Shown: positions 31,416 through 41,062 of the stretch, piece after piece
Position numbering within the stretch: position 1 is the first letter of the stretch
Layout of the letters: each line of letters opens with the position of its first letter
DNA from: Pseudoalteromonas sp. G4
Lineage (GTDB): Bacteria; Pseudomonadota; Gammaproteobacteria; Enterobacterales; Alteromonadaceae
Reading direction: 5' to 3'
Assembly (NCBI RefSeq): GCF_028875915.1
Contig: NZ_JAPEHW010000013.1
Span: forward strand, 1-64,000
DNA: 64,000 nt
Position numbers and translations under genes: made by a program
Notes under the pieces: generated by a model
The model's input: the letters and a program-made list of their open reading frames with translations, nothing else
What the model was told of the DNA's origin: nothing
The model's database searches: none

Positions 31416-32936
31416 ATGTTACTAAAACGGATTTTATTAATAGGAGTGGTGCTTGTGATGGCGGGATGCGCAACACATATGAAGCCGAATCCCGGCGAAA
31501 AAAGCTATGCTATGCCACCTGCAAACTCCGGCAAGTTAGCAAACTTCGTAACCGAACTTACAACCCAAAATAAAAATCAAACAGGCGTTTTTACCTTAGG
31601 GCAAGGCGTTGATGCGTTCATGTCACGCGTCAGCCTTATTAATGCAGCCAGTAGTAGCATTGATTTACAATATTACATTTACAACAAAGACATTACAGGC
31701 AACCAAATAAACTACTCTTTGTATTTAGCTGCCGAACGCGGAGTACGTGTACGCATTTTACTAGATGATTTAAAAGCGCCTGATTCTAACCCACAGTTAC
31801 AAATTTTGAATCAACATAAAAACGTTGAAATCAAACTATTTAACCCCTTACCTAATCGCAGTAACAAAGCGCTTGGGATCCTGTCCGATTTTTCACGGTT
31901 AAATAGCCGTATGCATAATAAATCACTTACCGTCGATAGCCTTTCTTCAGTGATTGGTGGTCGCAATATTGGCGATGAATATTTTAGTGCCAGCCATGAG
32001 GTAGAGTTCGGTGATTTTGATTTGCTATTAATTGGCGATGCCGTTGGCGATATTAATCGCCAGTTTGATGAATACTGGAACAGTGAATACAGCTATCCGC
32101 TTTCTGTGTTCCACCCAAAACGTTACTCAAATGAAGAGACCATTGAAATTTTAACTAAATGGGATCTTGAAATTAGCGAAGCTGCACAAGCAGAGCAAGA
32201 ATATGTAAACGCACTTAAAAATTCGCAATTTATCGAATACATTACTGAAGGTGCATTGCCTTGGTCATGGGGTAACGCAAAGGTGCTTTACGACCCACCA
32301 AATAAAATTAGCGCCAATGGCGTAACAAGCCCATTACTGGATGATTTAGCCAGCACATTTGCTGATACGAAGCACCACCTGTATATTATTTCTCCTTATT
32401 TTGTGCCAGGCAAAGCAGGTACGGCCTACCTTAAAAAGATGGTTGAGCGTGGTGTTAACGTTACGGTACTGACAAATTCACTTGCCGCGACCGATGTAGT
32501 CGCGGTGCATTCTGGTTACGCACCATATCGTAAAGCGCTGCTAAACGCGGGAGTCACTCTGTATGAATCCAAAGTAACGCCCAACTTTAAACCCACAGCA
32601 TGGCGAGGCTCAACACAAGCCAGCCTTCATGCAAAATCCATTATTTTCGACAGTAAACATATTTTTGTCGGTTCGCTTAATCTCGATCCTCGTTCAATGT
32701 TTATCAATACCGAAATTGGTGTTTTGTTTGAAAATGAAGAGCTCACAGGCAAGGTTATTGATACGCTTAAAACAGCAATTACAAATTCAGCTTACCAAGT
32801 AAAATTAGAAGATGGTGAGCTGCTTTGGTATGACATGGCAAGCCAAAAAGTCTATAGCAAAGAACCAGATGCCAGCATCTGGCGCAAAATTGGTGCATGG
32901 TTCTTTCGCGTATTACCCATTGAAGATCAACTGTAA
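31416..32936 (+). CDS. phospholipase D family lipoprotein, cardiolipin synthase C-like
   Basis: The 506 residues begin with a lipoprotein signal (LLIGVVLVMAGC). Two PLD catalytic motifs follow: HNKSLTVD with GGRNIGDEYF (~165-190), and HAKSIIFD with GSLNLDPRS (~405-430). ClsC of E. coli condenses phosphatidylglycerol with phosphatidylethanolamine to give cardiolipin, and a related reaction is likely here. It follows LrgA/LrgB by 15 bp, so the three may form one envelope-related transcription unit. Confidence 0.85.
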   Translation: MLLKRILLIGVVLVMAGCATHMKPNPGEKSYAMPPANSGKLANFVTELTTQNKNQTGVFTLGQGVDAFMSRVSLINAASSSIDLQYYIYNKDITGNQINYSLYLAAERGVRVRILLDDLKAPDSNPQLQILNQHKNVEIKLFNPLPNRSNKALGILSDFSRLNSRMHNKSLTVDSLSSVIGGRNIGDEYFSASHEVEFGDFDLLLIGDAVGDINRQFDEYWNSEYSYPLSVFHPKRYSNEETIEILTKWDLEISEAAQAEQEYVNALKNSQFIEYITEGALPWSWGNAKVLYDPPNKISANGVTSPLLDDLASTFADTKHHLYIISPYFVPGKAGTAYLKKMVERGVNVTVLTNSLAATDVVAVHSGYAPYRKALLNAGVTLYESKVTPNFKPTAWRGSTQASLHAKSIIFDSKHIFVGSLNLDPRSMFINTEIGVLFENEELTGKVIDTLKTAITNSAYQVKLEDGELLWYDMASQKVYSKEPDASIWRKIGAWFFRVLPIEDQL

Positions 32937-32959
32937 TCACATCGTGAAAGTTGACTTTC

Positions 32960-32974
32960 GAGACGACTGGTCTA
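32960..32974. promoter_or_regulatory. TetR operator site 1 (upstream of tetR-type gene)
   Basis: GAGACGACTGGTCTA matches sites 2 and 3 (33632-33647 and 33766-33780). It lies 41 bp upstream of the regulator start and suggests autoregulation. Confidence 0.6.
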
Positions 32975-33015
32975 ATAATATTCACAAAGTGTGTACGTAA
33001 AAAATTAACCCAAAT

Positions 33016-33600
33016 ATGAATAAGCCAGATACCAAAGAAGCGATTTTGGCGGCAGGTCATGCGCTGATTATCGAAAAAAGTTACAACGGATGTGGCTTAA
33101 AAGAAATCCTAGATAAGGCTGGAGTGCCTAAAGGTTCGTTTTATCATTACTTTAAGTCTAAAGAAGACTTTGGTTTAGCGTTAATTGAACGCGCCCAAGA
33201 TCAAACTCACGACTTTATGCGTGAATTTCTACGCGACCGCAAATACTCGCCTCTGCAGCGGATAAATAACTGGTTCAAACGCATTCAACAGTTTCACGAA
33301 GAAGAAGGCATTGACTGCGAATGTCTTGTACCAAAATTAATTCTGGAACAATCACAACTCAGTGAAAATATGCGTGGCGGCATTAAGTGTGCGCAAGATT
33401 TAATGCACAGCATGATGGCGCAAACTATTAGAGAAGCCCAACAAGAAGGCGAAGTAAACGAAAAACTCGACCCACATAAAATTGCAGCATTCTTGTTTAA
33501 TGCCAGCCATGGCGCTGCAATACAAATGCAAGTAGAGCGCTCAACAGAGCCTTACGATAATTTTGTCGATATTATTTTTGAAACAATTTTAGTGCCTTAA
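33016..33600 (+). CDS. TetR family transcriptional regulator of the second RND operon
   Basis: A 194-residue TetR protein. The N-terminal helix-turn-helix is in LKEILDKAGVPKGSFYHYFKSKEDFG (~24-49) and the C-terminal ligand domain follows. The HTH and the TAGACC-type palindromes nearby recall NemR/AcuR-type TetR repressors, which sense electrophiles or small carbon compounds. The inducer here is unknown. Cysteines at ~95 and ~97 (GIDCECLVPK) are placed where related regulators carry a conserved Cys. Its target is almost certainly its own gene and the RND pair downstream. Confidence 0.9.
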   Translation: MNKPDTKEAILAAGHALIIEKSYNGCGLKEILDKAGVPKGSFYHYFKSKEDFGLALIERAQDQTHDFMREFLRDRKYSPLQRINNWFKRIQQFHEEEGIDCECLVPKLILEQSQLSENMRGGIKCAQDLMHSMMAQTIREAQQEGEVNEKLDPHKIAAFLFNASHGAAIQMQVERSTEPYDNFVDIIFETILVP

Positions 33601-33631
33601 TTGGCACTTTCACCTTGAAAACCCACCACTC

Positions 33632-33647
33632 TAGACCAATCGGTCTA
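33632..33647. promoter_or_regulatory. TetR operator site 2
   Basis: TAGACCAATCGGTCTA is a palindrome with perfect 6-bp arms and a 4-bp spacer. It lies in the 196-bp gap between the TetR gene and the adaptor gene. Confidence 0.7.
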
Positions 33648-33765
33648 AAAAATACTTTTTAAATATAAATAAAAAATTCAATCACTTAAATAAATTCAAC
33701 TTACCAAAAATAGCATTCAGCCGAAATTCATCTTGCAACAATTGCCATTATAAAAGACAATCAAC

Positions 33766-33780
33766 TAGACGACTGGTCTA
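33766..33780. promoter_or_regulatory. TetR operator site 3 (overlaps adaptor leader)
   Basis: TAGACGACTGGTCTA is nearly identical to site 1 and ends 16 bp before the adaptor ATG, where a bound repressor would block initiation or early elongation. Confidence 0.65.
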
Positions 33781-33796
33781 CTAAATTGGAAATACG

Positions 33797-34921
33797 ATGA
33801 CTTCTCCACGCTCATTTAAACAAATTGGACTTTTATTAAGTCTTTTGTTTCTGGTGTTTCATGCTAATGCACAAGTGGTGCGTTTTAGTGAAGCAACCGA
33901 ACAACAATTACAACCACGCAAACGTGTCGTTGGTACCTTAAAAGCTTTTAATCAAGCCAATGTCGCTTCTGTTGAATCAGGTAAGGTTGTTAATGTACTG
34001 GTTAACGAAGGCGATATTGTGACAAAAGGTGCTGTTTTAGCACATTTAGACACCCGCCGACTTGATGCTGAAAAGCAGCGTTTGCAAGCAGAGAAAATGC
34101 TTGCTGAGGCGAATTTATCGTTAGCAAAAGCAGAGTTTACGCAAGCCGAAGAAGATTATTTAGCGTATAAACAATCAGCACAAAAAAGCGCCGTATCAAA
34201 ACAGCGTCTAAATCAAAGTAAAACACAAACAATCGCTAATCAAGCCCGTGTTATAGCTGCAACGCAAGCAATTGAAGCGTTAAATGCTCAGCTCGACGCT
34301 TTACAAGTTCGCATTGATGATATGTCAATTCGCGCGCCATTTGATGGCCAAGTTACGAGTCGACTCGCAGAGCTTGGGCAATGGTTAGGCAGTGGCGATC
34401 ATGCTTTTACACTTACCTCACTAAATAAATTAGAAGCTTGGTTAGATGTACCTGAGCGATTTGCTTTCTTAGCCGGTAAAGCTCCCTCTGAAATTGCTCT
34501 GCAAATTGGAGGTGAACTTGTACAAGCGCATAATATTAAAGTACTTAATAGCGTTGATGAGCGAGCGCGTACTTTCCGCGTTATTGGTCAAGTTAATGGT
34601 AATGGCTTAATGCCAGGAATGTCAGTAAGTGCATGGTTACCAGAAGGTGAAAGCAAAACAACGCTGACAGTACCGAAAGATGCACTGGTAAATCGCGGCG
34701 GCAACTACTTAGTTTATAAAGTAATTGTGCAAGGCGATAAGCAAATTGCGCAGCCTGTATCTGTCAATGTTCAATTTCATCAAGGTGACAAAGTGGCTAT
34801 TTTCGCTCCGCAATTAGCACCAAATGACAAGGTGATCACTGAAGGCAATGAACGATTAATGCCAGGCCCTGTGGTTGCTGTAGCCGATGTCTCAAATGGC
34901 AATCAACAACATTTAAAGTAG
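33797..34921 (+). CDS. RND efflux periplasmic adaptor subunit
   Basis: The 374 residues start with a Sec signal peptide (cleavage near FHANAQV, ~25; no lipobox). The barrel-sandwich halves (KAFNQANVASVESGKVVNVLVNEGD and MSIRAPFDGQVTSRLAELGQ) flank a coiled-coil hairpin (~90-165). Beta-barrel and membrane-proximal domains follow. It is the membrane-fusion partner of the pump that begins 7 bp downstream. Confidence 0.92.
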   Translation: MTSPRSFKQIGLLLSLLFLVFHANAQVVRFSEATEQQLQPRKRVVGTLKAFNQANVASVESGKVVNVLVNEGDIVTKGAVLAHLDTRRLDAEKQRLQAEKMLAEANLSLAKAEFTQAEEDYLAYKQSAQKSAVSKQRLNQSKTQTIANQARVIAATQAIEALNAQLDALQVRIDDMSIRAPFDGQVTSRLAELGQWLGSGDHAFTLTSLNKLEAWLDVPERFAFLAGKAPSEIALQIGGELVQAHNIKVLNSVDERARTFRVIGQVNGNGLMPGMSVSAWLPEGESKTTLTVPKDALVNRGGNYLVYKVIVQGDKQIAQPVSVNVQFHQGDKVAIFAPQLAPNDKVITEGNERLMPGPVVAVADVSNGNQQHLK

Positions 34922-34928
34922 GCGCGAT

Positions 34929-37900
34929 ATGAAGATTGTAGAAAGTGCGGTTAAACAACCCATAAGTGTTATCGTCGCCGTTATTTTATCAGTATTAGCG
35001 GGTATTTTAGCTTTTACACAAGTACCCGTTCAAATGACGCCATCGGTTGACTCAGTGGTTGTTAGCGTAAGAACATTTTGGGAGAACGCAAGCCCTGAAG
35101 AAATTGAATCTGACGTTGTTATTGAACAAGAAAAGGTACTGTCAGATGTCAATGGCTTGGTTTCATTAACCAGTATTAGCCAAACGTCTGCAGCGCAGCT
35201 GCGTTTGGAATTTGAAACTGGCACCGATATTAAACAAGCACAAGCAGAAGTCGTACAAAAGCTTAACGAAGTACCCGCCTATCCTATGGGGGTATCTGAA
35301 CCGACAGTTGAAGGCGTTGACCCAATGTCGGTTGATTACATTGCCTGGGTAGGCCTTGCAGCAACCGACCCGAGTTTTGACAACACTACCCTATATGATT
35401 TTATGGAGCGCCGATTACGTCCACGCCTTGAAAACATCAAAGGTATTTCAAAGGTGGGGATTTTAGGTGCCCGTGAGCAAGAGCTGCAAATACAAATTGA
35501 CCCAATCAAACTGGCAAATTTTGGTATTACTTACAGCCAACTAGTAGACGCGATTCAAATTACTAACACCAATTACTCAGGTGGTCGTTTGCCTGATGGT
35601 AAAAATGATATTCGTGTGCGTGCAATGGGGCGTTTTAGCGATGTAGCAACCATTGAAAATATTGTGATCCGTAAAGATAACCGCGGCCCGGTATATGTAA
35701 AAGACATTGCGACAGTAAAACTCGACTACAAAGATATGCGTGATTGGGTGCGTGCTCGCGGTGTGAAAATGCCATTTTTTAACTTCCAACTGGCCCATGG
35801 TGCTAACTTACTTGAAACCATGAACTCGCTAAAAGCGGAAATAGCAGAGTTGAATAAACCCGATGGCATGCTTGAGCAACATGCTAAAAAGCTTGGTATC
35901 AATGGTACGATTGAGCTAGTTACTACCTGGGATTCATCAAGCTATGTAGAAAATGCCATTGATTTAGTACAAAGCAATATTATGGTCGGTGGCTTACTTG
36001 CCGTTATTACCCTGCTGCTATTTTTACGCTCGCTGCGTACCATTGGCGTTATTGCTATCGCGATTCCAATTTCAGTGATTGCATCGGTGGTTATTTTGGT
36101 TGCCCTTGGTCGTTCGATTAATATTGTATCGCTTGCGGGCATGGCCTTTGCAGTAGGTATGGTAGTTGATAATGCCATTGTGGTTATCGAGAATATTTTC
36201 CGCCATTTAGAAATGGGTAAAAAACCGCTTAAGGCCAGTGTTGAAGGTACGCAAGAAGTTGCAGGCGCGGTGTTTGCGTCAACTATGACAACACTCGTGG
36301 TATTTGTGCCTATTTTAACCATTGCCGACAGCGCAGGTCAGCTTTTTCGCGATATATCACTTGCCATCATGGCAGCAGTCTTTATTAGTTTTGTCGTATC
36401 TGTCTTAGTTATTCCGGTAGCGGGCGCTTATTTCTTGCGTGCGCGCAGTGACTCTAAACAGGTAAAATTAAAAACGGGTAAATTGGCTGAGCTTGAAAAG
36501 AAAGCAGCAAAGCTGCCGAGCCACATTGGCGCCTTATTTATCGCAATTACCAGCACTACCAAACGAAAAGTTACTGTGGTGACTAGTTTTGCAGTCGTAA
36601 CACTTGTTGGTATTGCACTACTTATTCCACCGCTTGATTACTTACCAAAAGGTAACCGTAATTTTGCTTTCGGTTTTATGGTACCGCCGCCGGGTTATAA
36701 CCTTGATCAAGTATCTGAAATTGGTGACCGTATTGAAAAAGTGCTTCGCCCTGCATGGGAAGTAACTGGTGATAAATACCAAGCTGAAACAGTGATCCGC
36801 GGTGGTAAGCCAGACTTAACGCAAAGCGTGCCTGATATTCAATTAATGGATGGCAGTACCATTAAAGCTCCAGAAATCGATCACTATTTCTTAGTTGCAA
36901 TGGACGGTCAAATTCTCCATGGCATGATCCCAAAAGAAGCAGATAAAACCATTGACGCGGTCGACTTCTTAAACCAAACATTAATGGGTGTAAACGCGCC
37001 AGATGTGATTGGCTTTGCTTTCCAGTTTCCACTTTTTAATACCGGTGGTACAACGGGTAGCGCGATTCAAATCGACTTGGTAGGTGATGACTTAGAGCAA
37101 ATCACTAATGGTGCAACAGCCTTGCTATTTAAGTTAATCGGCAGTTATGGGCCATATGCAACCATTCCAGAGCCAGCTAACTTTTTACTACCAACGCCAG
37201 AGCTATCAATTAAACCGCTAGATGAGCGTTTAGCCGAACTCAACATGACGCGCCGTGATTTAGGCTTAGCAGTGCAAGCTAATGGTGATGGCATCATTAT
37301 GATGAACAGTTTTGCTGTTGGTGGCGAATTAAAAGACCTTAAAATCGTAACGAGTGCACAACAGGATGATTTCCCTATTGATGCACTGATGCAAACACCG
37401 CTAGCAACACCACAAAGTCAGGTAGTTGATCTTCAATCGCTGGCCCTGGTTGAGCGTACGCAAACCGTCGATCAAATTAAGCACGTTTCACGTCAGCGTG
37501 CGGTAACATTACAATTTACACCACCTGCAGGAATGCCGCTTGAGCAAGCAATTGCATCAGTGAATACCTTGGTCGACGAGCTGCGCGTCGCGGGGGCAAT
37601 CTCTCCTGCCGTTGAAGTGAATCTTGCTGGTAGCGCCGGTAAGCTTGCAGATCTTAAAAAGTCCTTACTCGGCGACGGTAGTTTATTTGGCACCTTAAGT
37701 TCAAGCATGTTTCTAGCTATGTTTGTAGTGTATCTGGTAATGGTTATTTTATTTCAAAACTGGAAATACCCTCTTGTTATTATGGTGAGCGTACCACTTG
37801 CAACGCTTGGTGGCTTTATGGGTCTAGCCGCTGTGCATTGGGCAAGCGTGTTTGACCGCTATACGCCGATACAAAACCTTGATGTATTAACTTTACTTGG

Positions 37901-38258
37901 TTTTGTTATCTTGGCAGGTGTGGTTGTGAATAACGCCATTTTGATTGTGCATCAAGCCCTTAACAATCTTAAGCACAAAGGACTTACTGCCCAATTGGCA
38001 ATTAAAGAGTCTGTTGAAAGTCGTGTTCGTCCGATTATGATGTCGACCCTTACTTCTGTGGGCGGCATGTTACCACTGGTACTAATGCCTGGTGCAGGTA
38101 GTGAGCTTTACCGTGGTTTAGGTGGCGTCGTGGTTGGCGGATTAGTGGTTTCAACAATATTCACTTTGATTTTAGTGCCAGTCATATTAAGCTTCTTACT
38201 TAAGGATTCTGATATAAAGCAAAATTCAGAAGACACCGATTTAAGGACAGCCGCTTAG
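34929..38258 (+). CDS. RND efflux permease with altered proton-relay residues
   Basis: A 1109-residue RND transporter with TM1 (~11-30), two large periplasmic loops and twelve TM helices. It is longer than AcrB, partly from a soluble insert around 500-535 (KQVKLKTGKLAELEKKAAKL). TM4 reads AVGMVVDNAIVVIENI with Asp414 followed by Asn415. TM10 reads LAGVVVNNAILIV with Asn1001-Asn1002, where AcrB has Lys940. So only one member of the Asp-Asp-Lys relay is kept, and its proton coupling must differ from AcrB. Substrate unknown. The TetR gene and the operators point to inducible expression. Confidence 0.92.
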   Translation: MKIVESAVKQPISVIVAVILSVLAGILAFTQVPVQMTPSVDSVVVSVRTFWENASPEEIESDVVIEQEKVLSDVNGLVSLTSISQTSAAQLRLEFETGTDIKQAQAEVVQKLNEVPAYPMGVSEPTVEGVDPMSVDYIAWVGLAATDPSFDNTTLYDFMERRLRPRLENIKGISKVGILGAREQELQIQIDPIKLANFGITYSQLVDAIQITNTNYSGGRLPDGKNDIRVRAMGRFSDVATIENIVIRKDNRGPVYVKDIATVKLDYKDMRDWVRARGVKMPFFNFQLAHGANLLETMNSLKAEIAELNKPDGMLEQHAKKLGINGTIELVTTWDSSSYVENAIDLVQSNIMVGGLLAVITLLLFLRSLRTIGVIAIAIPISVIASVVILVALGRSINIVSLAGMAFAVGMVVDNAIVVIENIFRHLEMGKKPLKASVEGTQEVAGAVFASTMTTLVVFVPILTIADSAGQLFRDISLAIMAAVFISFVVSVLVIPVAGAYFLRARSDSKQVKLKTGKLAELEKKAAKLPSHIGALFIAITSTTKRKVTVVTSFAVVTLVGIALLIPPLDYLPKGNRNFAFGFMVPPPGYNLDQVSEIGDRIEKVLRPAWEVTGDKYQAETVIRGGKPDLTQSVPDIQLMDGSTIKAPEIDHYFLVAMDGQILHGMIPKEADKTIDAVDFLNQTLMGVNAPDVIGFAFQFPLFNTGGTTGSAIQIDLVGDDLEQITNGATALLFKLIGSYGPYATIPEPANFLLPTPELSIKPLDERLAELNMTRRDLGLAVQANGDGIIMMNSFAVGGELKDLKIVTSAQQDDFPIDALMQTPLATPQSQVVDLQSLALVERTQTVDQIKHVSRQRAVTLQFTPPAGMPLEQAIASVNTLVDELRVAGAISPAVEVNLAGSAGKLADLKKSLLGDGSLFGTLSSSMFLAMFVVYLVMVILFQNWKYPLVIMVSVPLATLGGFMGLAAVHWASVFDRYTPIQNLDVLTLLGFVILAGVVVNNAILIVHQALNNLKHKGLTAQLAIKESVESRVRPIMMSTLTSVGGMLPLVLMPGAGSELYRGLGGVVVGGLVVSTIFTLILVPVILSFLLKDSDIKQNSEDTDLRTAA

Positions 38259-38286
38259 ATATGGAAATCTAAATTGATGACTGACC

Positions 38287-38316
38287 AAAAATCCCAGCTC
38301 CGGCTGGGATTTTTTA
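38287..38316 (+). terminator. terminator of the TetR-linked RND operon
   Basis: AAAAATCCCAGC (38287-38298) pairs with GCTGGGATTTTT (38303-38314), loop TCCG, followed by T residues. The following ~240 bases up to the HDOD gene hold no feature I can recognise. Confidence 0.92.
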
Positions 38317-38558
38317 TTTTAATACCTAATCTATGTAGTGTCAGAACAGTAATAGCGCAGAATAAATCAAATGATATCAAGACATAATTTTACATAGAAA
38401 GTTGCTTTACATAGATAAATTCAAACTCAATTAGCATAATATTTATGCTTCCAGAATGTTCCCTATTAAATGAACTACTATTAATCTCACATTCAATTTC
38501 ATCTGAACACTAATCTTTGTCTATAGTATTTAAGTGGCTTGTTAAAATAAGCGAACTG

Positions 38559-39407
38559 ATGATAGAAATAGATAATAAAATCTTAAATGATGTAGCAACA
38601 GGTTTTACCATCCCTGCAAAGCCGGATATCCTACAAGCACTGCAAGATGAACTAAGCAAAGAACCTGAATTATTTCGCGTTGCCGATATTATTGCAGCCG
38701 ATGTGGCAACATCCGCTGCTGTATTAAAAATAATTAATAGCCCTTTTTATGGCCTTGCTCGAACAATCAGTGACATTCGCCAAGCAGTCATGTTTTTAGG
38801 ACTAGAAAATATTACGAATCTGGTTACTGGCTATTTATTAAAACAAGCGTATGACCAAAGTAAATGTTCACTCTCCCTCAATCGTTTTTGGGATAATGCC
38901 AATGATATTGCCAATGTATCGTGCATTATTGCCAGACATTTAAAAACGCCTTTGCCGCCTGAAAACTTACATTTAATTGGGTTATTTCATGATGCAGGCA
39001 TACCCGCGATGGCAATACGGTTTGAGCAATATGCCAAACTACTGCAAGAACACCGGGAAAACGACTCAACACCATTATTTACTAAAGAGGAAAACCGTTT
39101 TAAAACCAACCATGCTGTTGTCGGTTATTACCTTGCTACTAGCTGGAATTTACCCAAACAAATTTGCCAAATAATTTTACAGCATCACTGTGATGACTTT
39201 TTTAATGCGTGTTCAGATGATTTTGAACGCAGCTGTTTTGCCTGTTTAAGACTTGCTGAAAATTTTGTTCATATTGCAAGGCACTTTCGTCCTGAGCCTC
39301 AATGGCACACAATAGAACTGCGAGTATTAGATACCTTACAACTCGATGAATATGATTTCCAAGATCTGAAAGAAGATGTAGAAGAATACTTAATTTCATC
39401 GCATTAA
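38559..39407 (+). CDS. HDOD domain protein
   Basis: A 282-residue protein with an HDOD (HD-related output) domain over most of its length (FTIPAKPDILQALQDELSKEPELFRVADIIAADVATSA at the N-terminus). The divergent HD region is LHLIGLFHDAGIPAMA (~140). HDOD proteins usually lack hydrolase activity and act in signalling. I chose the ATG at 38559. A TTG at 38517 is in frame but would add 14 residues with no ribosome site. It stands alone and is convergent with lysS. Confidence 0.82.
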   Translation: MIEIDNKILNDVATGFTIPAKPDILQALQDELSKEPELFRVADIIAADVATSAAVLKIINSPFYGLARTISDIRQAVMFLGLENITNLVTGYLLKQAYDQSKCSLSLNRFWDNANDIANVSCIIARHLKTPLPPENLHLIGLFHDAGIPAMAIRFEQYAKLLQEHRENDSTPLFTKEENRFKTNHAVVGYYLATSWNLPKQICQIILQHHCDDFFNACSDDFERSCFACLRLAENFVHIARHFRPEPQWHTIELRVLDTLQLDEYDFQDLKEDVEEYLISSH

Positions 39408-39451
39408 AACCAGCTCACATAATTCAGTTTTATTCACAGCCCCTTGAAAAC

Positions 39452-39480
39452 AAAAAACCCAGCATATAGCTGGGTTTTTT
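39452..39480. terminator. bidirectional terminator between the HDOD gene and lysS
   Basis: AAAAAACCCAGC (39452-39463) pairs perfectly with GCTGGGTTTTTT (39469-39480), loop ATATA. It is flanked by T runs on both strands. Confidence 0.93.
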
Positions 39481-39492
39481 ATCAGGCGTTAC

Positions 39493-41034
39493 TTAGTCCG
39501 CTTGCGGGCGCATATGCGGGAATAAGATTACATCTTTAATCGTTGGCGAATCAGTAAATAACATCACTAGACGGTCGATACCAATACCCTCACCTGCTGT
39601 TGGTGGTAAGCCAAACTCAAGTGCTTGGATATAGTCATCATCAAAGTGCATTGCTTCATCGTCACCAGCATCTTTTTCTTCAACCTGACGAGCAAAGCGC
39701 GCTGCTTGGTCTTCAGCATCGTTAAGCTCAGAGAAACCATTTGCTAATTCACGACCACCTACGAAGAATTCGAAACGGTCAGTGATAAATGGGTTTTCAT
39801 CATTACGACGCGCAAGTGGCGACACTTCCCACGGGTACTCAGTGATGAAAGTAGGTTGGATCAGTTTGTGCTCAGCTGTCTCTTCGAAGATTTCACATAA
39901 GAACTTACCTGCACCCCAAACACATTTTTCTGGGATCTTAACGTGTACTTTCTTCGCGTAAGCGACTAACTCATCGAAATGATTTTCAGGGTCTTTGAAG
40001 ATATGCGCAATTTCTTCAGCATCAGGACCATACTTGATGATGGCATCAGCCATAGATAGACGCTCGAACTTGCTACCAAAATCATATTCGATTGTTTCAA
40101 CAACTTCACCTTCAGCATTTTTAACTGTGTTGATAACAGTTGTTGTACCAAGTACATCTTGTGCAACGGTACGTAACATGTCTTCCGTTAAGTTCATCAG
40201 ATCGTTGTAATCAGCGTAAGCTTGGTAGAATTCAATCATCGTAAATTCAGGGTTATGGCGCGTTGAAAGACCTTCGTTACGGAAGTTACGGTTAATTTCA
40301 AATACGCGGTCAAAACCACCCACAACTAAACGCTTAAGGTAAAGCTCTGGTGCGATACGTAAGTACATGTCGATATCTAACGCATTGTGGTGAGTCACAA
40401 ATGGACGCGCCGTTGCACCACCAGGAATAACCTGAAGCATTGGCGTTTCAACTTCCATAAAGTCACGTTCAGCTAAAAAACGACGAATACCTTCAATCAC
40501 TTTTGAACGAATACGGAACGTCTCACGGGTGTCCATATTTGTAATAAGGTCAACATAACGTTGACGGTACTTTGCTTCTTGGTCTGTTAAACCGTGGAAT
40601 TTTTCTGGTAATGGGCGTAGTGATTTAGTCAGTAACTCATACTTAACCATATCTACGTAAAGGTCGCCTTTACCTGATTTATGAACTGGACCAGACACAC
40701 CGATGATGTCACCGATATCAAGTTGGCCATACTTCTCTTTTAACGCTTTTTGCACGTCTTTTGAGGCATATGCCTGAATACGACCTTTCATATCTTGAAG
40801 TACAAGGAAAGGACCACGTTTAGCTAAAATACGGCCTGCTACTGAAACTTGGTGGTCTAACTCGACTAACTCTTCCTTCGATTTATCACCAAACTTAGCT
40901 TGTAGATCTGCTGTGTAATCTTCACGGCGGAAAGTATTCGGGTGACCATTAGCTGAGCAATTCTCACGAATCGCATCTAGCTTGGCACGACGCTCTGCAA
41001 TCAATTTATTTTCGTCTTGAATTTGATCTGTCAT
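39493..41034 (-). CDS. lysS: lysyl-tRNA synthetase (class II)
   Basis: LysRS charges tRNA-Lys. The 513 residues comprise the N-terminal OB-fold anticodon-binding domain (~65-150) and the class II catalytic core. Motif 2 is in [26 protein letters not shown] (~270) and motif 3 in [19 protein letters not shown] (~480). It lies 28 bp downstream of prfB, the conserved prfB-lysS pair. Confidence 0.98.
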   Translation of the reverse strand: MTDQIQDENKLIAERRAKLDAIRENCSANGHPNTFRREDYTADLQAKFGDKSKEELVELDHQVSVAGRILAKRGPFLVLQDMKGRIQAYASKDVQKALKEKYGQLDIGDIIGVSGPVHKSGKGDLYVDMVKYELLTKSLRPLPEKFHGLTDQEAKYRQRYVDLITNMDTRETFRIRSKVIEGIRRFLAERDFMEVETPMLQVIPGGATARPFVTHHNALDIDMYLRIAPELYLKRLVVGGFDRVFEINRNFRNEGLSTRHNPEFTMIEFYQAYADYNDLMNLTEDMLRTVAQDVLGTTTVINTVKNAEGEVVETIEYDFGSKFERLSMADAIIKYGPDAEEIAHIFKDPENHFDELVAYAKKVHVKIPEKCVWGAGKFLCEIFEETAEHKLIQPTFITEYPWEVSPLARRNDENPFITDRFEFFVGGRELANGFSELNDAEDQAARFARQVEEKDAGDDEAMHFDDDYIQALEFGLPPTAGEGIGIDRLVMLFTDSPTIKDVILFPHMRPQAD

Positions 41035-41062
41035 GTTATAGCTCTAAGTTGCTTGGTTTAAA

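Noticed and set aside
38315-38558. Gap between the RND operon and the HDOD gene searched for RNA genes or small proteins
   Set aside because: It is AT-rich with no convincing stem-loop, tRNA or start with a ribosome site.
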